DNA of 64,000 bases, taken from NCBI GenBank assembly GCA_945870185.1, contig CAMBRK010000005.1, positions 1 through 64,000 on the forward strand, read 5' to 3'. Shown one piece after another: positions 52,003 through 61,585 of the stretch. The first letter of the stretch is position 1. Each line of letters starts with the position of its first letter. A model generated the notes under the pieces. It saw only the letters and a list, made by a program, of their open reading frames with translations, searched no databases and was not told the origin of the DNA. Source of the DNA: Aureispira sp. CCB-QB1. GTDB lineage: Bacteria; Bacteroidota; Bacteroidia; Chitinophagales; Saprospiraceae. The translations under genes and the position numbers were made by a program.

Positions 52003-53568
52003 TTAAGAAATTTTCTTCGGAGAAAGCCTAATTATGGGACATATCATCTCTTCCATGGAAACGCCACCATGCTGAAAAGTATCTTTAAAAAAGTTATTGT
52101 AATAAGTAAAGTTATTGGGATACAAGAAAAACAGATCTTCTTTTGCAAATATAAATGAACTACTCATATTAGGACTTGGTAGACCTGCATCGCTGGGGTT
52201 GCGTACTTCAAAGACATCCTTTTTATCATATTGCAAGTTTCTACCTGTTTTGTATCTCAGATTAGTTGTAGTTTCTCGATCACCAATGACTTTAGAAGGA
52301 TTTTTGACCCTTATGGTGCCATGATCAGTAGTGATGACTATCTGAATATCTTTTTCTGCCAGTTTTTGCATCATCATCCAAAGAGGTGAGTTGACAAACC
52401 ATGATTTAGTGAGCGATCTATATGCTTTTTCGTCTCCTGCTAGTTCCTTGAGTACTTCCATTTCAGTACGTGAGTGCGAAAGCATGTCTATAAAATTGTA
52501 AACAACCGCAGTAAGATCATTATTGAGAAAATTGAGCGCATTGTCCTGCAGCTGCCTTGCTGACATGACATTGGTAACTTTTACATATTCAGATTTGATA
52601 TCTCTTTTGACAATCCTCTTGATTTGGTCTACCATAAGCTCGCCTTCCTTGAGATTTTTACCACCTTCTTCATTATCATTGAGCCAATACTCCGGAAATC
52701 TCTTTTGGATATCTACAGGCGTCAATCCTGCAAATATGGCGTTGCGGCTATATTGGGTAGCAGTGGGTAGGATAGAATAAAAGGAATCTTCTTCTTCGAT
52801 TTTATATAATTCTGTGATGACTGGTTCTATAATTTTCCATTGATCAAATCTTAGATTGTCCATCAGTATCATGATCACAGGTTTACCTTGCGATAACAAA
52901 GGAAGTACTTTTTCTCTCATCATCTCATGAGACTTGCGTGGCCCCTCTGATTTTTTGACCCAATCTATATACTTTTTGGACACATATCTAAAAAACTCTC
53001 TATTGGCATCTTCTTTTTGCATATTTAGGATCTCTTTCATTTCTGTATTTTGACTTTCGTCCAAACGAATTTCCCAAGAAATGATTTTTTTGTATATATC
53101 TACCCATTGCACGTGGTCAGGACTGCTACTGATGTCCATTGCAATATTCCTAAATTCTTGCTGATAGTCTGTTGCTGTCTTTTCTGAAACAAGTCTTTTA
53201 TTATCTACAATTTTTTTAAGGGTGAGTAGGATTTGATTAGGATTTACAGGCTTGATGAGATAATCATCTATCTGAGCGCCTATCGCTTCCTCCATAATCT
53301 TTTCAGCTTCATTTTTGGTAATCATTACGATAGGAATATTAGGAAGCTTAGCTTTTATCCTTGCCAAAGTCTCCAAACCAGAGAGTCCAGGCATACTTTC
53401 ATCCAAAAAAACAATGTCTATTTGTTTATCTTCATCCAGCACATCCAGCGCATCATGGCCATTGCTTACCGTGACAACTTCGTATCCTTTTTTCTCCAGA
53501 AAAAAAAGTTGGGGCTTTAATAAGTCGATTTCATCATCTGCCCAAAGAATTTTTATTTTATCAATCAT
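52003..53568 (-). CDS. porX: PorX-type response regulator of type IX secretion
   Basis: Receiver domain (1-125) with acidic pocket Asp11-Asp12, phosphoacceptor Asp56 (IVFLDESMPGLSG) and conserved Lys106 (YLIKPVNP). It is followed by a PglZ-type alkaline-phosphatase-superfamily domain (about 200-521: VIMILMDNLRFDQW, TTDHGTIRVKNP). This fusion is known as PorX, which regulates type IX secretion genes in Porphyromonas; its PglZ domain has phosphodiesterase activity. No PorY kinase gene is in the window. It is divergent from the HD-domain gene. Confidence 0.92.
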   Translation of the reverse strand: MIDKIKILWADDEIDLLKPQLFFLEKKGYEVVTVSNGHDALDVLDEDKQIDIVFLDESMPGLSGLETLARIKAKLPNIPIVMITKNEAEKIMEEAIGAQIDDYLIKPVNPNQILLTLKKIVDNKRLVSEKTATDYQQEFRNIAMDISSSPDHVQWVDIYKKIISWEIRLDESQNTEMKEILNMQKEDANREFFRYVSKKYIDWVKKSEGPRKSHEMMREKVLPLLSQGKPVIMILMDNLRFDQWKIIEPVITELYKIEEEDSFYSILPTATQYSRNAIFAGLTPVDIQKRFPEYWLNDNEEGGKNLKEGELMVDQIKRIVKRDIKSEYVKVTNVMSARQLQDNALNFLNNDLTAVVYNFIDMLSHSRTEMEVLKELAGDEKAYRSLTKSWFVNSPLWMMMQKLAEKDIQIVITTDHGTIRVKNPSKVIGDRETTTNLRYKTGRNLQYDKKDVFEVRNPSDAGLPSPNMSSSFIFAKEDLFFLYPNNFTYYNNFFKDTFQHGGVSMEEMICPIIRLSPKKIS

Positions 53569-53623
53569 AAATATTTAATGTATTAAAAATATAACGCAAT
53601 GAATTAAAATATATTTTTGCACG

Positions 53624-54829
53624 ATGAATAAAAAGAAAATATTTAATGATCCCATTTATGGATTAATCAGATTTCCCTTCGATAGTATCTACGAAATCAT
53701 CGATCATCCATATTTTCAGAGATTGCGGAGAATTTCACAGCAAGCACTTTCGCATTATGTGTATCCAGGAGCGCTTCATACTAGATTCCAGCATGCTTTG
53801 GGTGCGACACACTTGATGTGCAGAGCTATAGAAACACTCAAAGCGAAGGATATAGAAATATCAGATACTGAGTACGAATCTGTATGTATTGCTATACTGC
53901 TTCATGATGTTGGTCATGGCCCTTTTTCACATGCGCTTGAACACACACTGGCTAGTGTACACCATGAAAGCATTTCCCTGATTATCATCAAAAAAATAGG
54001 TGAAGAGCTCAACATGGATTTCACTTTGGTTCTACAAATTTTCCAAGGTACCTATCATAGACCCTTTTTACACCAGCTGGTTTCTGGTCAGTTAGATACG
54101 GATAGGATGGACTATCTCACGCGCGACAGTTTTTTTTCGGGCGTGGCTGAGGGCATTATAGGATACGATCGCATTATCACCATGATCAATGTTGTAAATG
54201 ATCATGTAGTCATAGAAGAAAAAGGTATATACTCAATCGAAAAATTCCTCATGGCACGCCGACTGATGTACTGGCAGGTTTATCTTCATAAAACAGTGGT
54301 ATGTGCCGAGATAATGCTCATTTCTATTTTAAAAAGAGCCAGATTTTTGACACAACAAGGCACGAAGATTGCTTCATCAGAAGAGTTGGATTATTTCTTA
54401 AGAAATAGTGAAGCTTCATCAAGTGATCTTTCAAACCCAGACTTTTTGCGCCATTTCGTTTTACTAGATGATATGGATATCTTATGGATGATCAAAAAAT
54501 CGGTCAATCATTCAGACATCATTTTAAGAACCTTATGCAGCAAGCTCTTGGATAGAAAACTCTTTAAAGTAAAATCTGTAGATAATGAAGTAAATCGCAA
54601 GCTTGTAGCAGACCAAAAACTCAAATTTATGGAGAAATACGGTATAGATGAAAGTGAAACGCATTACTTCTTTACTGAAAAAACAGAAACCATAAAACAT
54701 TACGAAACGGGTGATAAAGAAATTATGATTTTGATGAAAAATGGAGAAATTGTGCCTTATAGCCATATCAATAAACACTTAAATCTTGCATTAGAAAATA
54801 GGACATTTTTGTTTTATGTGATGGAGTGA
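53624..54829 (+). CDS. HD-domain phosphohydrolase (SAMHD1/dGTPase-like)
   Basis: The 401-residue HD-superfamily enzyme has metal ligands in HTRFQHALG (His57), LLHDVGHGPFSHALE (His94-Asp95) and a downstream Asp in DTDRMDYLTRDSF. The pattern matches the YdhJ-type dNTP/nucleotide phosphohydrolases; the substrate is not established. TATTTTTG at 53612-53619 leaves only 4 bases to the start codon, suggesting a very short leader. The start is shared head-to-head with porX. Confidence 0.87.
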   Translation: MNKKKIFNDPIYGLIRFPFDSIYEIIDHPYFQRLRRISQQALSHYVYPGALHTRFQHALGATHLMCRAIETLKAKDIEISDTEYESVCIAILLHDVGHGPFSHALEHTLASVHHESISLIIIKKIGEELNMDFTLVLQIFQGTYHRPFLHQLVSGQLDTDRMDYLTRDSFFSGVAEGIIGYDRIITMINVVNDHVVIEEKGIYSIEKFLMARRLMYWQVYLHKTVVCAEIMLISILKRARFLTQQGTKIASSEELDYFLRNSEASSSDLSNPDFLRHFVLLDDMDILWMIKKSVNHSDIILRTLCSKLLDRKLFKVKSVDNEVNRKLVADQKLKFMEKYGIDESETHYFFTEKTETIKHYETGDKEIMILMKNGEIVPYSHINKHLNLALENRTFLFYVME

Positions 54830-54954
54830 AAAATTTTGATTACGACTGAAAATTATAAATGATAATCTAAATGAAGAATGAATAGTCATTAGAATTCTTA
54901 ACTTTAAAATAATCCGCCTATAAAACTTAATGAGCTTTATCATGTTACCTACCT

Positions 54955-55704
54955 ATGATAATATGGATCATAACTTTTATCGCCATTTTTTTGGTGCAGA
55001 TGCTCTGTTACTTATGGGCATACAAAAAGCAATCTGATCATCTTACTGATATCAGTTACAGTGCTACTTTTATTATCATCACTTTAGGGTTTTTGTATCT
55101 TTCAGGACCTTTGTCCTTGTCTCGGGTAGTACTTGCATTGATGGTAGTGCTTTGGGGACTGAGATTGGGAAGTTTTTTGTTTTACCGTATCCATAAGATG
55201 GGCAGAGACAGCCGTTTCGATAGTTTCAGAAGCAGTCAGACTGGTTTTTTGAAATTTTGGACCTTGCAAGCTGTGAGTATATTTATAATAATCTTACCCA
55301 CAATATTTGCGCTATATTCAGAAAATCTTTCGATAAATTTTTATGCTACAAGCTTTTGGTTGGTAGGTTTCCTCATCCAAGCAGTTGCAGATCATCAAAA
55401 GTTTGTATTTAAGACAGGGAATAAAAACGGGAATTTCATATCATCAGGACTATATAAATATATCAGGCATCCCAATTACTTGGGAGAACTGATCATGTGG
55501 TGGGCCATCTTTTTTTATATAGCGCCATTGATATCAGGATACGAATGGTTATTGATATTATGTCCGCTTTGGATTACAATATTGATAGTTTTTATCAGCG
55601 GCATTCCACTTATCGAAGTAACATACCCTATTAAGTACAAAAACAATCCAAACCATGAAGCTTATCTTAATCGGACATGGAGGCTATTACCTTGGGTGTA
55701 TTAA
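54955..55704 (+). CDS. DUF1295-family membrane protein
   Basis: The 249-residue protein has about six hydrophobic helices. The C-terminal motif SSGLYKYIRHPNYLGELIMWWA is the signature shared by DUF1295, steroid reductases and isoprenylcysteine methyltransferases. The N-terminal SYSATFIIITLGFL matches DUF1295. It is likely a membrane oxidoreductase or methyltransferase; the substrate is unknown. A structured repeat region follows. Confidence 0.85.
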   Translation: MIIWIITFIAIFLVQMLCYLWAYKKQSDHLTDISYSATFIIITLGFLYLSGPLSLSRVVLALMVVLWGLRLGSFLFYRIHKMGRDSRFDSFRSSQTGFLKFWTLQAVSIFIIILPTIFALYSENLSINFYATSFWLVGFLIQAVADHQKFVFKTGNKNGNFISSGLYKYIRHPNYLGELIMWWAIFFYIAPLISGYEWLLILCPLWITILIVFISGIPLIEVTYPIKYKNNPNHEAYLNRTWRLLPWVY

Positions 55705-55730
55705 ATAAACTTTTTGAGACAAACCCCCTA

Positions 55731-55800
55731 AACGTAGATTGCACCATGGCACAGCCATGGCAACACTCCGACGTAGGTGCAACCTAAGCCGAACGGGGTA
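55731..55800. repeat. Nested hairpin block upstream of repeat R2
   Basis: Contains CCATGGC-ACA-GCCATGG (55744-55760, perfect), enclosed by TTGCACC (55739-55745) and GGTGCAA (55776-55782), and CCCC at the left edge facing GGGG at about 55795. The GC content is higher than in the surroundings. It lies between convergent genes and may act as terminator or as part of an element with R2. No similar block was seen elsewhere in the window. Confidence 0.65.
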
Positions 55801-55880
55801 AGTAAGTCACAATTGCATTTATCAGGCTAAAGCCAGACTGAAACTCGCGCCAGCATAAGTTAATTTCGGTCAGAAACAAC

Positions 55881-55932
55881 ATCGAAGTTGGACCTGTCTG
55901 CCCAATATCGAGCAGAAACTTCGACGATCGGG
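55881..55932. repeat. Dispersed hairpin repeat R2, copy 2
   Basis: Nearly identical to 14847-14898, same orientation and exactly the same length (52). Stem sequences CGAAGTT/AACTTCG and CTGCCC/GAGCAG persist, with one change that breaks an inner pair. Here it is between convergent genes, so placement inside an operon is not required. Confidence 0.8.
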
Positions 55933-55973
55933 GTTACGTCTTGCTTGGTCAAACCTTAGAAAACAGCAACAAA

Positions 55974-58916
55974 TCAATAATATCCTCGCTGATATCCTTC
56001 CAATGCCTTATAAATCACGGATTGTATTTTGTGTCTGTATTCCCTCTTATTGAAACTTTGATTGTGTCTGCTGGGGTAAGTCCTGTTGGTACAAAAAATA
56101 TAGACGATATTATTTACAGGGTCTGCCCATGCCGCTGTGCCAGTAAAACCCGTATGACCAAAAGTAGCAGCTGGTGCTAATGAAGACATACTTTTCGCTT
56201 TAGATAAGTTCAATTCCTTCATATCAAAGCCCAATCCTCTTCTAGTAGATTTTGGGTGTCGAGTAGTAAATAGACCCACCGTTTCAGGTTTGATATACTG
56301 TATACCACCATAATATCCTTTGTTCAGCAGCATTTGCATGAGTACGGCTACATCTTTACTATTGGAAAACAATCCTGCATGGCCTGCTACACCACCCATC
56401 ATAGCAGCTCCCATATCATGTACATAACCTTGAATCGTTTGTAGTCTCCAATAGTCGTCTTTTTCTGTGGGAGCAATGGATGATTGAGAAAATCTCATAA
56501 TGGGTTTATAAGCTGTATGTCTTAGACCTAAAGGTTTATAAAAATTATTTTCAACATATAGATCTAAGGCAGTTCCTGACTGGTTTTCGATCACTTTTTG
56601 CATCATAAAAAAACCCAAATCGCTATATCGATAAGAGTCAGATTCTCTGAGTTTGCTGGTGTAGATTTGATGATATACAGAATCTTTGTAGTCTGATCGC
56701 ATAAACATCCCTCGGGCTACGGGTACACTATATTCGCTCTGTATGATGCCACTATAATATTTTGGATTATATCCATATGATTTTGAAGGTGCAACAGTGG
56801 ACTCATAAAATCCAATCCATGGAAATAGCTTTGCGTGGTGTGCTAATATATCTTTGATCACAATCTGCGCTTTATCAGTCGTGTCAATTCCTGAAATATA
56901 TTGCCTCAAAGTTTGATTAATATTGATTTTCCCTTGATCTACTAGCTTCATTGTTGAAATGGTAGTTGATAAGATTTTAGTCAAGGATGCTACATCATAA
57001 ATGGTTTGGTCAGAGACATAATATCCATCAGGTGCCAATTTGCCATAAGATTTTTGGTGAATAATCTTACCATCTTTTGCGATCAATACTTGACCTCCGG
57101 GGGCTGCACCGGTTGTGATCATCACATTCATAATACTGTCTATCTTTTGGAGACTATCACTACTCATGCCCACCATCTCTGGCAAAGCGTAGCCTAACCT
57201 TTTTAAACTTTTTCTTACTTCGCCATGCCCGACAGGCCAAGAATCGTTGACAGAAACAGGTAACTTACCCGTGATGTCACTGACCCCAAAGATAGATTGC
57301 ATGGTGACATCTTGAGTGATAGAATCGTTATCATAATTGATCAAAAGGTTTTTTGCAAATCCCAACTTTTTCAAAATGTATGGACTCCCAAAAACCGCAA
57401 TGATTACTTCTGTTTTATTATTGAGTTCCTTTAAAAATCTAAGTGTTTCATCAGGCAAATTCTTTGAGAAATCATTTTGCTTACCGCTAGTATGTATTCC
57501 AACGATCACTTTATCAAACTGTGCTAAAGTCTGTAGATATTGCTGATAATCTTGAGCAATTTGATTGGGCATTAAGTGTAAGTTTCTCGTAACTGTAAAC
57601 TGTGCTGCCCGATTTTGAAAGATTGTTTGCTGATGCACATTGATACTTAGTGTTGCTATCTTAGTTTCATCGATTTCTTGAATAGGAATAGTATTTTCCT
57701 TGTCAGATATTATAGTGATAGCAGCTTCTGAAAGTTTTTGTTTTATAGATAGAGCTTTGTTAGAGTTTAGGAGCTCATGTATATTATCTGTTGGGTGAAA
57801 TGGAATGAAGTTTAAACCCAATTTATACTTTGCTCTCAGTATTCTTTCTAAGCTCTCGTCAAGTCTAGAGGTACTTATTTTTCCATTTTGAATATAATCC
57901 TTTAAAGTTTGTACAGCTTTAGGTAAGTTTTCTGGGAGCAGGATTAAATCATTGCCTGCCATAAAAGCTTCTGCTTCTGCTATCCCACTAGGAAAATAAT
58001 GGGTGACACCTTTCATATCCATAGCATCAGTAAATATGAGTCCGTTGTATCCTATATCATCTCTGAGTACTTTTTTGATCGTATTATAAGACAATGATGA
58101 AGGCCTATTACTTCTGCTATCCAAAGCGGGAATATGCAAATGGCCTACCATTACGGCCCCTACACCTTGACTTGAAAGACGTCGGAAGGGAAAAAATTCA
58201 ATTTTATCCAAATCTTCTCTTGTCTTATCGACCATAGGTAAATCATAATGTGAATCTTCATCTGTATCTCCATGGCCTGGAAAATGTTTGATACAGGCCA
58301 TCACGCCATGATCTTCGAGGGCTTTCATGTACATATATCCTTTTTCAGTGACATTTTGGGGCGACTCGCCGAAAGACCGATCATAAATGACTGGGTTTGA
58401 CGGATTACTATTGATATCTATGCTTGGAGCAAAATTTATATTGATACCTGTCAACTTGCATTGCCTTGCAATTTCCTTACCCATTTCATAAATAAGTTTA
58501 TTGTCGCTGATGGCTCCCAGGAAAAGTTGTTTGGGGTATGAGATCGTGGAATTGGGAAATCGCATACCTAAACCCCATTCTGCATCGATACCCATAAATA
58601 ATGGTGTAGAAGCTTTTTGTTGATAGGAATTAATAAGTCTAGCCTGAGTTGTTGGAGACCCTTGAAAAAAGCATATACCGCCTATGTGATACTTCGTGAT
58701 ATATTCATTGATAATTTTTTCTTCATTCTGATTATCCCGAGAATATGCTCTGACCATGAAGAGTTGACCTACTTTCTGATCCAAAGTCATATTGCTGATT
58801 TTCTCTCTTACCCACTGGTCTTCCCTTTCTAGATAGCTTTGCGCATTGATATCTAGGATTACTAAACATAAAGCAAAAGTATGAAATATGACGTATTTAT
58901 ATCTTTTAATAATCAT
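55974..58916 (-). CDS. GH3 beta-N-acetylhexosaminidase fused to a beta-lactamase-type hydrolase
   Basis: A 980-residue exported protein. The N-terminal signal is IFHTFALCLVILDINAQ. The GH3 domain (about 30-570) has the NagZ-type signature KHFPGHGDTDEDSH (210-223) and nucleophile Asp297 (FTDAMDM). The second domain (about 580-980) is a class C beta-lactamase-type hydrolase: SxxK as Ser644-Leu-Thr-Lys647, Tyr764-Ser-Asp (YSD) and His921-Thr-Gly. A NagZ-like sugar hydrolase joined to a penicillin-binding-type hydrolase suggests peptidoglycan recycling or degradation in the envelope. Such fusions occur in other Bacteroidota. Confidence 0.88.
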   Translation of the reverse strand: MIIKRYKYVIFHTFALCLVILDINAQSYLEREDQWVREKISNMTLDQKVGQLFMVRAYSRDNQNEEKIINEYITKYHIGGICFFQGSPTTQARLINSYQQKASTPLFMGIDAEWGLGMRFPNSTISYPKQLFLGAISDNKLIYEMGKEIARQCKLTGININFAPSIDINSNPSNPVIYDRSFGESPQNVTEKGYMYMKALEDHGVMACIKHFPGHGDTDEDSHYDLPMVDKTREDLDKIEFFPFRRLSSQGVGAVMVGHLHIPALDSRSNRPSSLSYNTIKKVLRDDIGYNGLIFTDAMDMKGVTHYFPSGIAEAEAFMAGNDLILLPENLPKAVQTLKDYIQNGKISTSRLDESLERILRAKYKLGLNFIPFHPTDNIHELLNSNKALSIKQKLSEAAITIISDKENTIPIQEIDETKIATLSINVHQQTIFQNRAAQFTVTRNLHLMPNQIAQDYQQYLQTLAQFDKVIVGIHTSGKQNDFSKNLPDETLRFLKELNNKTEVIIAVFGSPYILKKLGFAKNLLINYDNDSITQDVTMQSIFGVSDITGKLPVSVNDSWPVGHGEVRKSLKRLGYALPEMVGMSSDSLQKIDSIMNVMITTGAAPGGQVLIAKDGKIIHQKSYGKLAPDGYYVSDQTIYDVASLTKILSTTISTMKLVDQGKININQTLRQYISGIDTTDKAQIVIKDILAHHAKLFPWIGFYESTVAPSKSYGYNPKYYSGIIQSEYSVPVARGMFMRSDYKDSVYHQIYTSKLRESDSYRYSDLGFFMMQKVIENQSGTALDLYVENNFYKPLGLRHTAYKPIMRFSQSSIAPTEKDDYWRLQTIQGYVHDMGAAMMGGVAGHAGLFSNSKDVAVLMQMLLNKGYYGGIQYIKPETVGLFTTRHPKSTRRGLGFDMKELNLSKAKSMSSLAPAATFGHTGFTGTAAWADPVNNIVYIFCTNRTYPSRHNQSFNKREYRHKIQSVIYKALEGYQRGYY

Positions 58917-59286
58917 TGTATTTTTGTTATTTTACAGTTGTCGAATAATCCTTTCCGCAACTTAAAATACCTATCTCTTTATCTCATATACACATTTAAG
59001 GAGGAGAGTAAGCGTTTATATTTTTTTTAAGACGCAAATTTATTAGAAAAGTCTTTTAATTTTTAGTTAAAAATTAAAATATCCTAAATTTAGACCCATT
59101 TAAATAATGATTCAGTTGTACATCCAATGTACTATTAGAACCCGAATTATGCATTAGAAAATCTATTCCGAAGCTAAACTTCGTGCCTTTGGCTCGACAA
59201 GGTCTGCAAATCAGAATCCGCCGCGGCGGACTATTTTTCTTCTGTAACCGTAGCGGTGCTCCGCTTTTCAAATATAAATAGCTGAT
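58917..59286. other. Intergenic region with GC-rich palindrome
   Basis: No gene of credible size is visible. It contains a perfect 14-base palindrome TCCGCCGCGGCGGA (59217-59230) and hairpins such as GAAG...CTTC at about 59170-59183, in a patch richer in G+C than its surroundings. Repeat R1 copy 2 follows. No promoter consensus was found for the GH3 gene. Confidence 0.55.
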
Positions 59287-59390
59287 TTACCTGCCCGCCT
59301 ACCATGTAGTGGTCAGGCTGGTTGCATTTTAGCTTCTTCCCGCTAAAGCGGGACAGGCTATGACGAAGTTCTAACGCACAACTCAGGTTG
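59287..59390. repeat. Dispersed intergenic repeat R1, copy 2
   Basis: The left core 59287-59323 and right core 59363-59378 match the copy at 65-150. Between them is a CCCGCT-AA-AGCGGG hairpin (59338-59351) not present in copy 1. It sits beyond the stop of the TMTC-like gene. The 59391-59442 tail (CCTAACGTTGTTTGTTGG) may belong to the element. Confidence 0.75.
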
Positions 59391-59442
59391 ATAAAAGTTT
59401 TTGAAGATGTATCTTGTACTTTTTGTAAGCTATATATTGTTC

Positions 59443-61398
59443 CTAACGTTGTTTGTTGGCAATTTCAGGGTCTAACTCAAGTGCTTTCCTTAAGTGTGTT
59501 TCGGCCTTAAGCACATCGCCAGCATTTCTGGCAGCATTGCTCAAATTGAGATGCGCACCAGCATTACTAGGCTCAATGGCTACGACTTTAGTAAAAAAAT
59601 TGAGTGCTTCTGTATGATTGCCTTTGACACCATTCAACACTCCAAGAAGTCGAGTCGTTTCAGCATCATTAGGATTCATTTGATATGCTCTTACCAGATA
59701 AGTTTCAGCTTTGATCAAATCATTTTGTTTTTCGCCTGCAAATTTTCCTGCTTCTCTTAGGGATATCGCTTGATTAGTGAAGGCGTCTTTGAAGTCTGGA
59801 TCAATCTTGAGAGCATTACCATACGCTGTAATGGCTGCATCATAATTATTTAAATAATAATAAGCATTACCCATGATGAGATAGGCGTTTTTATATGTCG
59901 GGTGGATTTCTATGGCTTGGTTTAAATACCCCAATGCTTCTTCCAGCATTTGCTTCTTCTTTCCTTCATCCGTTTCTTTATATGCTTTATCTGTGAGGGA
60001 GCCACCGGCTGCATTAAGTATCTTTGCACTATTTGTGGATGTTTTGACATCAGTAGTAAATAGTTTAAAATCACTCTCCCAAACCATATTTCGGGTCACC
60101 GTTTTCAGTCCAAACAAACCGATCCAAATGCCCAAAACCACCAGAAATGCTTGTTTACCCATTCGTTGATATATAAATTGGTGGATGCCATAACCCAACA
60201 CTATAGCAAAACCCAACGAAGGCATAAACATAAAACGTTCTGACATATTGGTACCGATGGGAAATACAATATTGGAAACAATGGATAAGGTGACTATATA
60301 AAACGCCGCCCCAAATGATGCAATATTTCGGCTCTTCCATCCTTTGTAAATCAAAAAAATAATCCCTGCATAAAGCAACATACTCATCAGTACGCCTACA
60401 TCACCAAAACTCATTATATCTATGTGTCTCGGATAATAATCATGGGTCAATGGATGTGGAAAAAACAAGAGTTGAACATATTTGCCCAAAGTAAAAATGA
60501 TGGTAGCCATTTTTTCGCCGGCATCAAAAGGTACATATTGGTTGCCTACGATTTTCAGATAAGGATTGTTCATGAGTTCCATGGGAGTACCTCCGAAATC
60601 ATTGCCCAAAATAGAAGCCCTGATCAAAATAAATAATATAGTAGGTATGAGCAGTGGTGCAGCTGCTACAGCCGATTCCATAATATTTTTACCTCTAAAA
60701 AAGTATAAGCTCATAGGTACAACTGCTAAAAAAGTAATCGCATTTTCTTTGGCCAAGAAGGCAGCAAAAAAAGAAACACAAGCCAATACAACATACTTTT
60801 TCAATCCAAAATCAGCATACTTGATGATGTAATACAAGGCCGCTACAGCACCCAGCATACTCATAATCTCATCTCTTCCTTTGATATTGGCTACAGCCTC
60901 AGTGTGTAGTGGATGCGCAGCATAGATAAGCGCAATAGCTAATATCAATAATCGTTTGGATTCCGAATCATCTTTGTGACAAATCAATAAGGCCAGTAAC
61001 CTATAAATCACAAAACAAAGAAATCCATATAATAAAATATTGATTAAATGACCTAATAACGGGTTTTTGCCCACGAGTTGGTATTCTAGAGCAAACATAG
61101 CGGGTGTCAACGGTCTGTATCTGCCTCCTGAAACCAACTTGGCTTTTCCTTCCTCCTTAAAAAATCCGAAAAAAGTATCCTTGGTAAACAATCCTTTGAG
61201 ACCCGAAACGCCTTGTGTGGTGTACATATTGTCATAGATGACGATGGCATCATCTTGAGTAAATTCATGGGTCAATGTATTGGCATATAATAATGTACCG
61301 ATCAAAAACACAAACCAACTGTGCCATTGCCATGAACCGGACCTACCTACTGAAATAATTTCAGGTTGGCTATTTTTATTAACTTTTTTTGCACTCAT
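59443..61398 (-). CDS. TMTC-like membrane glycosyltransferase with TPR repeats
   Basis: About 651 residues from the ATG at 61398. The N-terminal 440 residues have about ten hydrophobic helices and an acidic first-loop motif EFTQDDAIV, as in GT-C enzymes that use lipid-linked mannose. The last 190 residues hold TPR repeats (AYLIMGNAYYYLNNYDAAITAYGNAL here in parts, and AHLNLSNAARNAGDVLKAETHLRKAL). The layout matches eukaryotic TMTC O-mannosyltransferases and similar bacterial proteins. Glycosylation of exported proteins is a plausible role but inferred. Confidence 0.82.
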   Translation of the reverse strand: MSAKKVNKNSQPEIISVGRSGSWQWHSWFVFLIGTLLYANTLTHEFTQDDAIVIYDNMYTTQGVSGLKGLFTKDTFFGFFKEEGKAKLVSGGRYRPLTPAMFALEYQLVGKNPLLGHLINILLYGFLCFVIYRLLALLICHKDDSESKRLLILAIALIYAAHPLHTEAVANIKGRDEIMSMLGAVAALYYIIKYADFGLKKYVVLACVSFFAAFLAKENAITFLAVVPMSLYFFRGKNIMESAVAAAPLLIPTILFILIRASILGNDFGGTPMELMNNPYLKIVGNQYVPFDAGEKMATIIFTLGKYVQLLFFPHPLTHDYYPRHIDIMSFGDVGVLMSMLLYAGIIFLIYKGWKSRNIASFGAAFYIVTLSIVSNIVFPIGTNMSERFMFMPSLGFAIVLGYGIHQFIYQRMGKQAFLVVLGIWIGLFGLKTVTRNMVWESDFKLFTTDVKTSTNSAKILNAAGGSLTDKAYKETDEGKKKQMLEEALGYLNQAIEIHPTYKNAYLIMGNAYYYLNNYDAAITAYGNALKIDPDFKDAFTNQAISLREAGKFAGEKQNDLIKAETYLVRAYQMNPNDAETTRLLGVLNGVKGNHTEALNFFTKVVAIEPSNAGAHLNLSNAARNAGDVLKAETHLRKALELDPEIANKQR

Positions 61399-61585
61399 AG
61401 CCACAAAGATAAACTTAAACTAAAAAACAAAACCTAATTTTAGAGAAATTTTTACGTGCCCCCTACAAAATTGATTATTAGAATAATATTAGAATCTTAA
61501 TCAAAAATGATAAACAATTTTTTTATTTTAACCATATATTATATCTTTACCTTTTATTAACAAATTCTTTTAATTAAATCATTTT

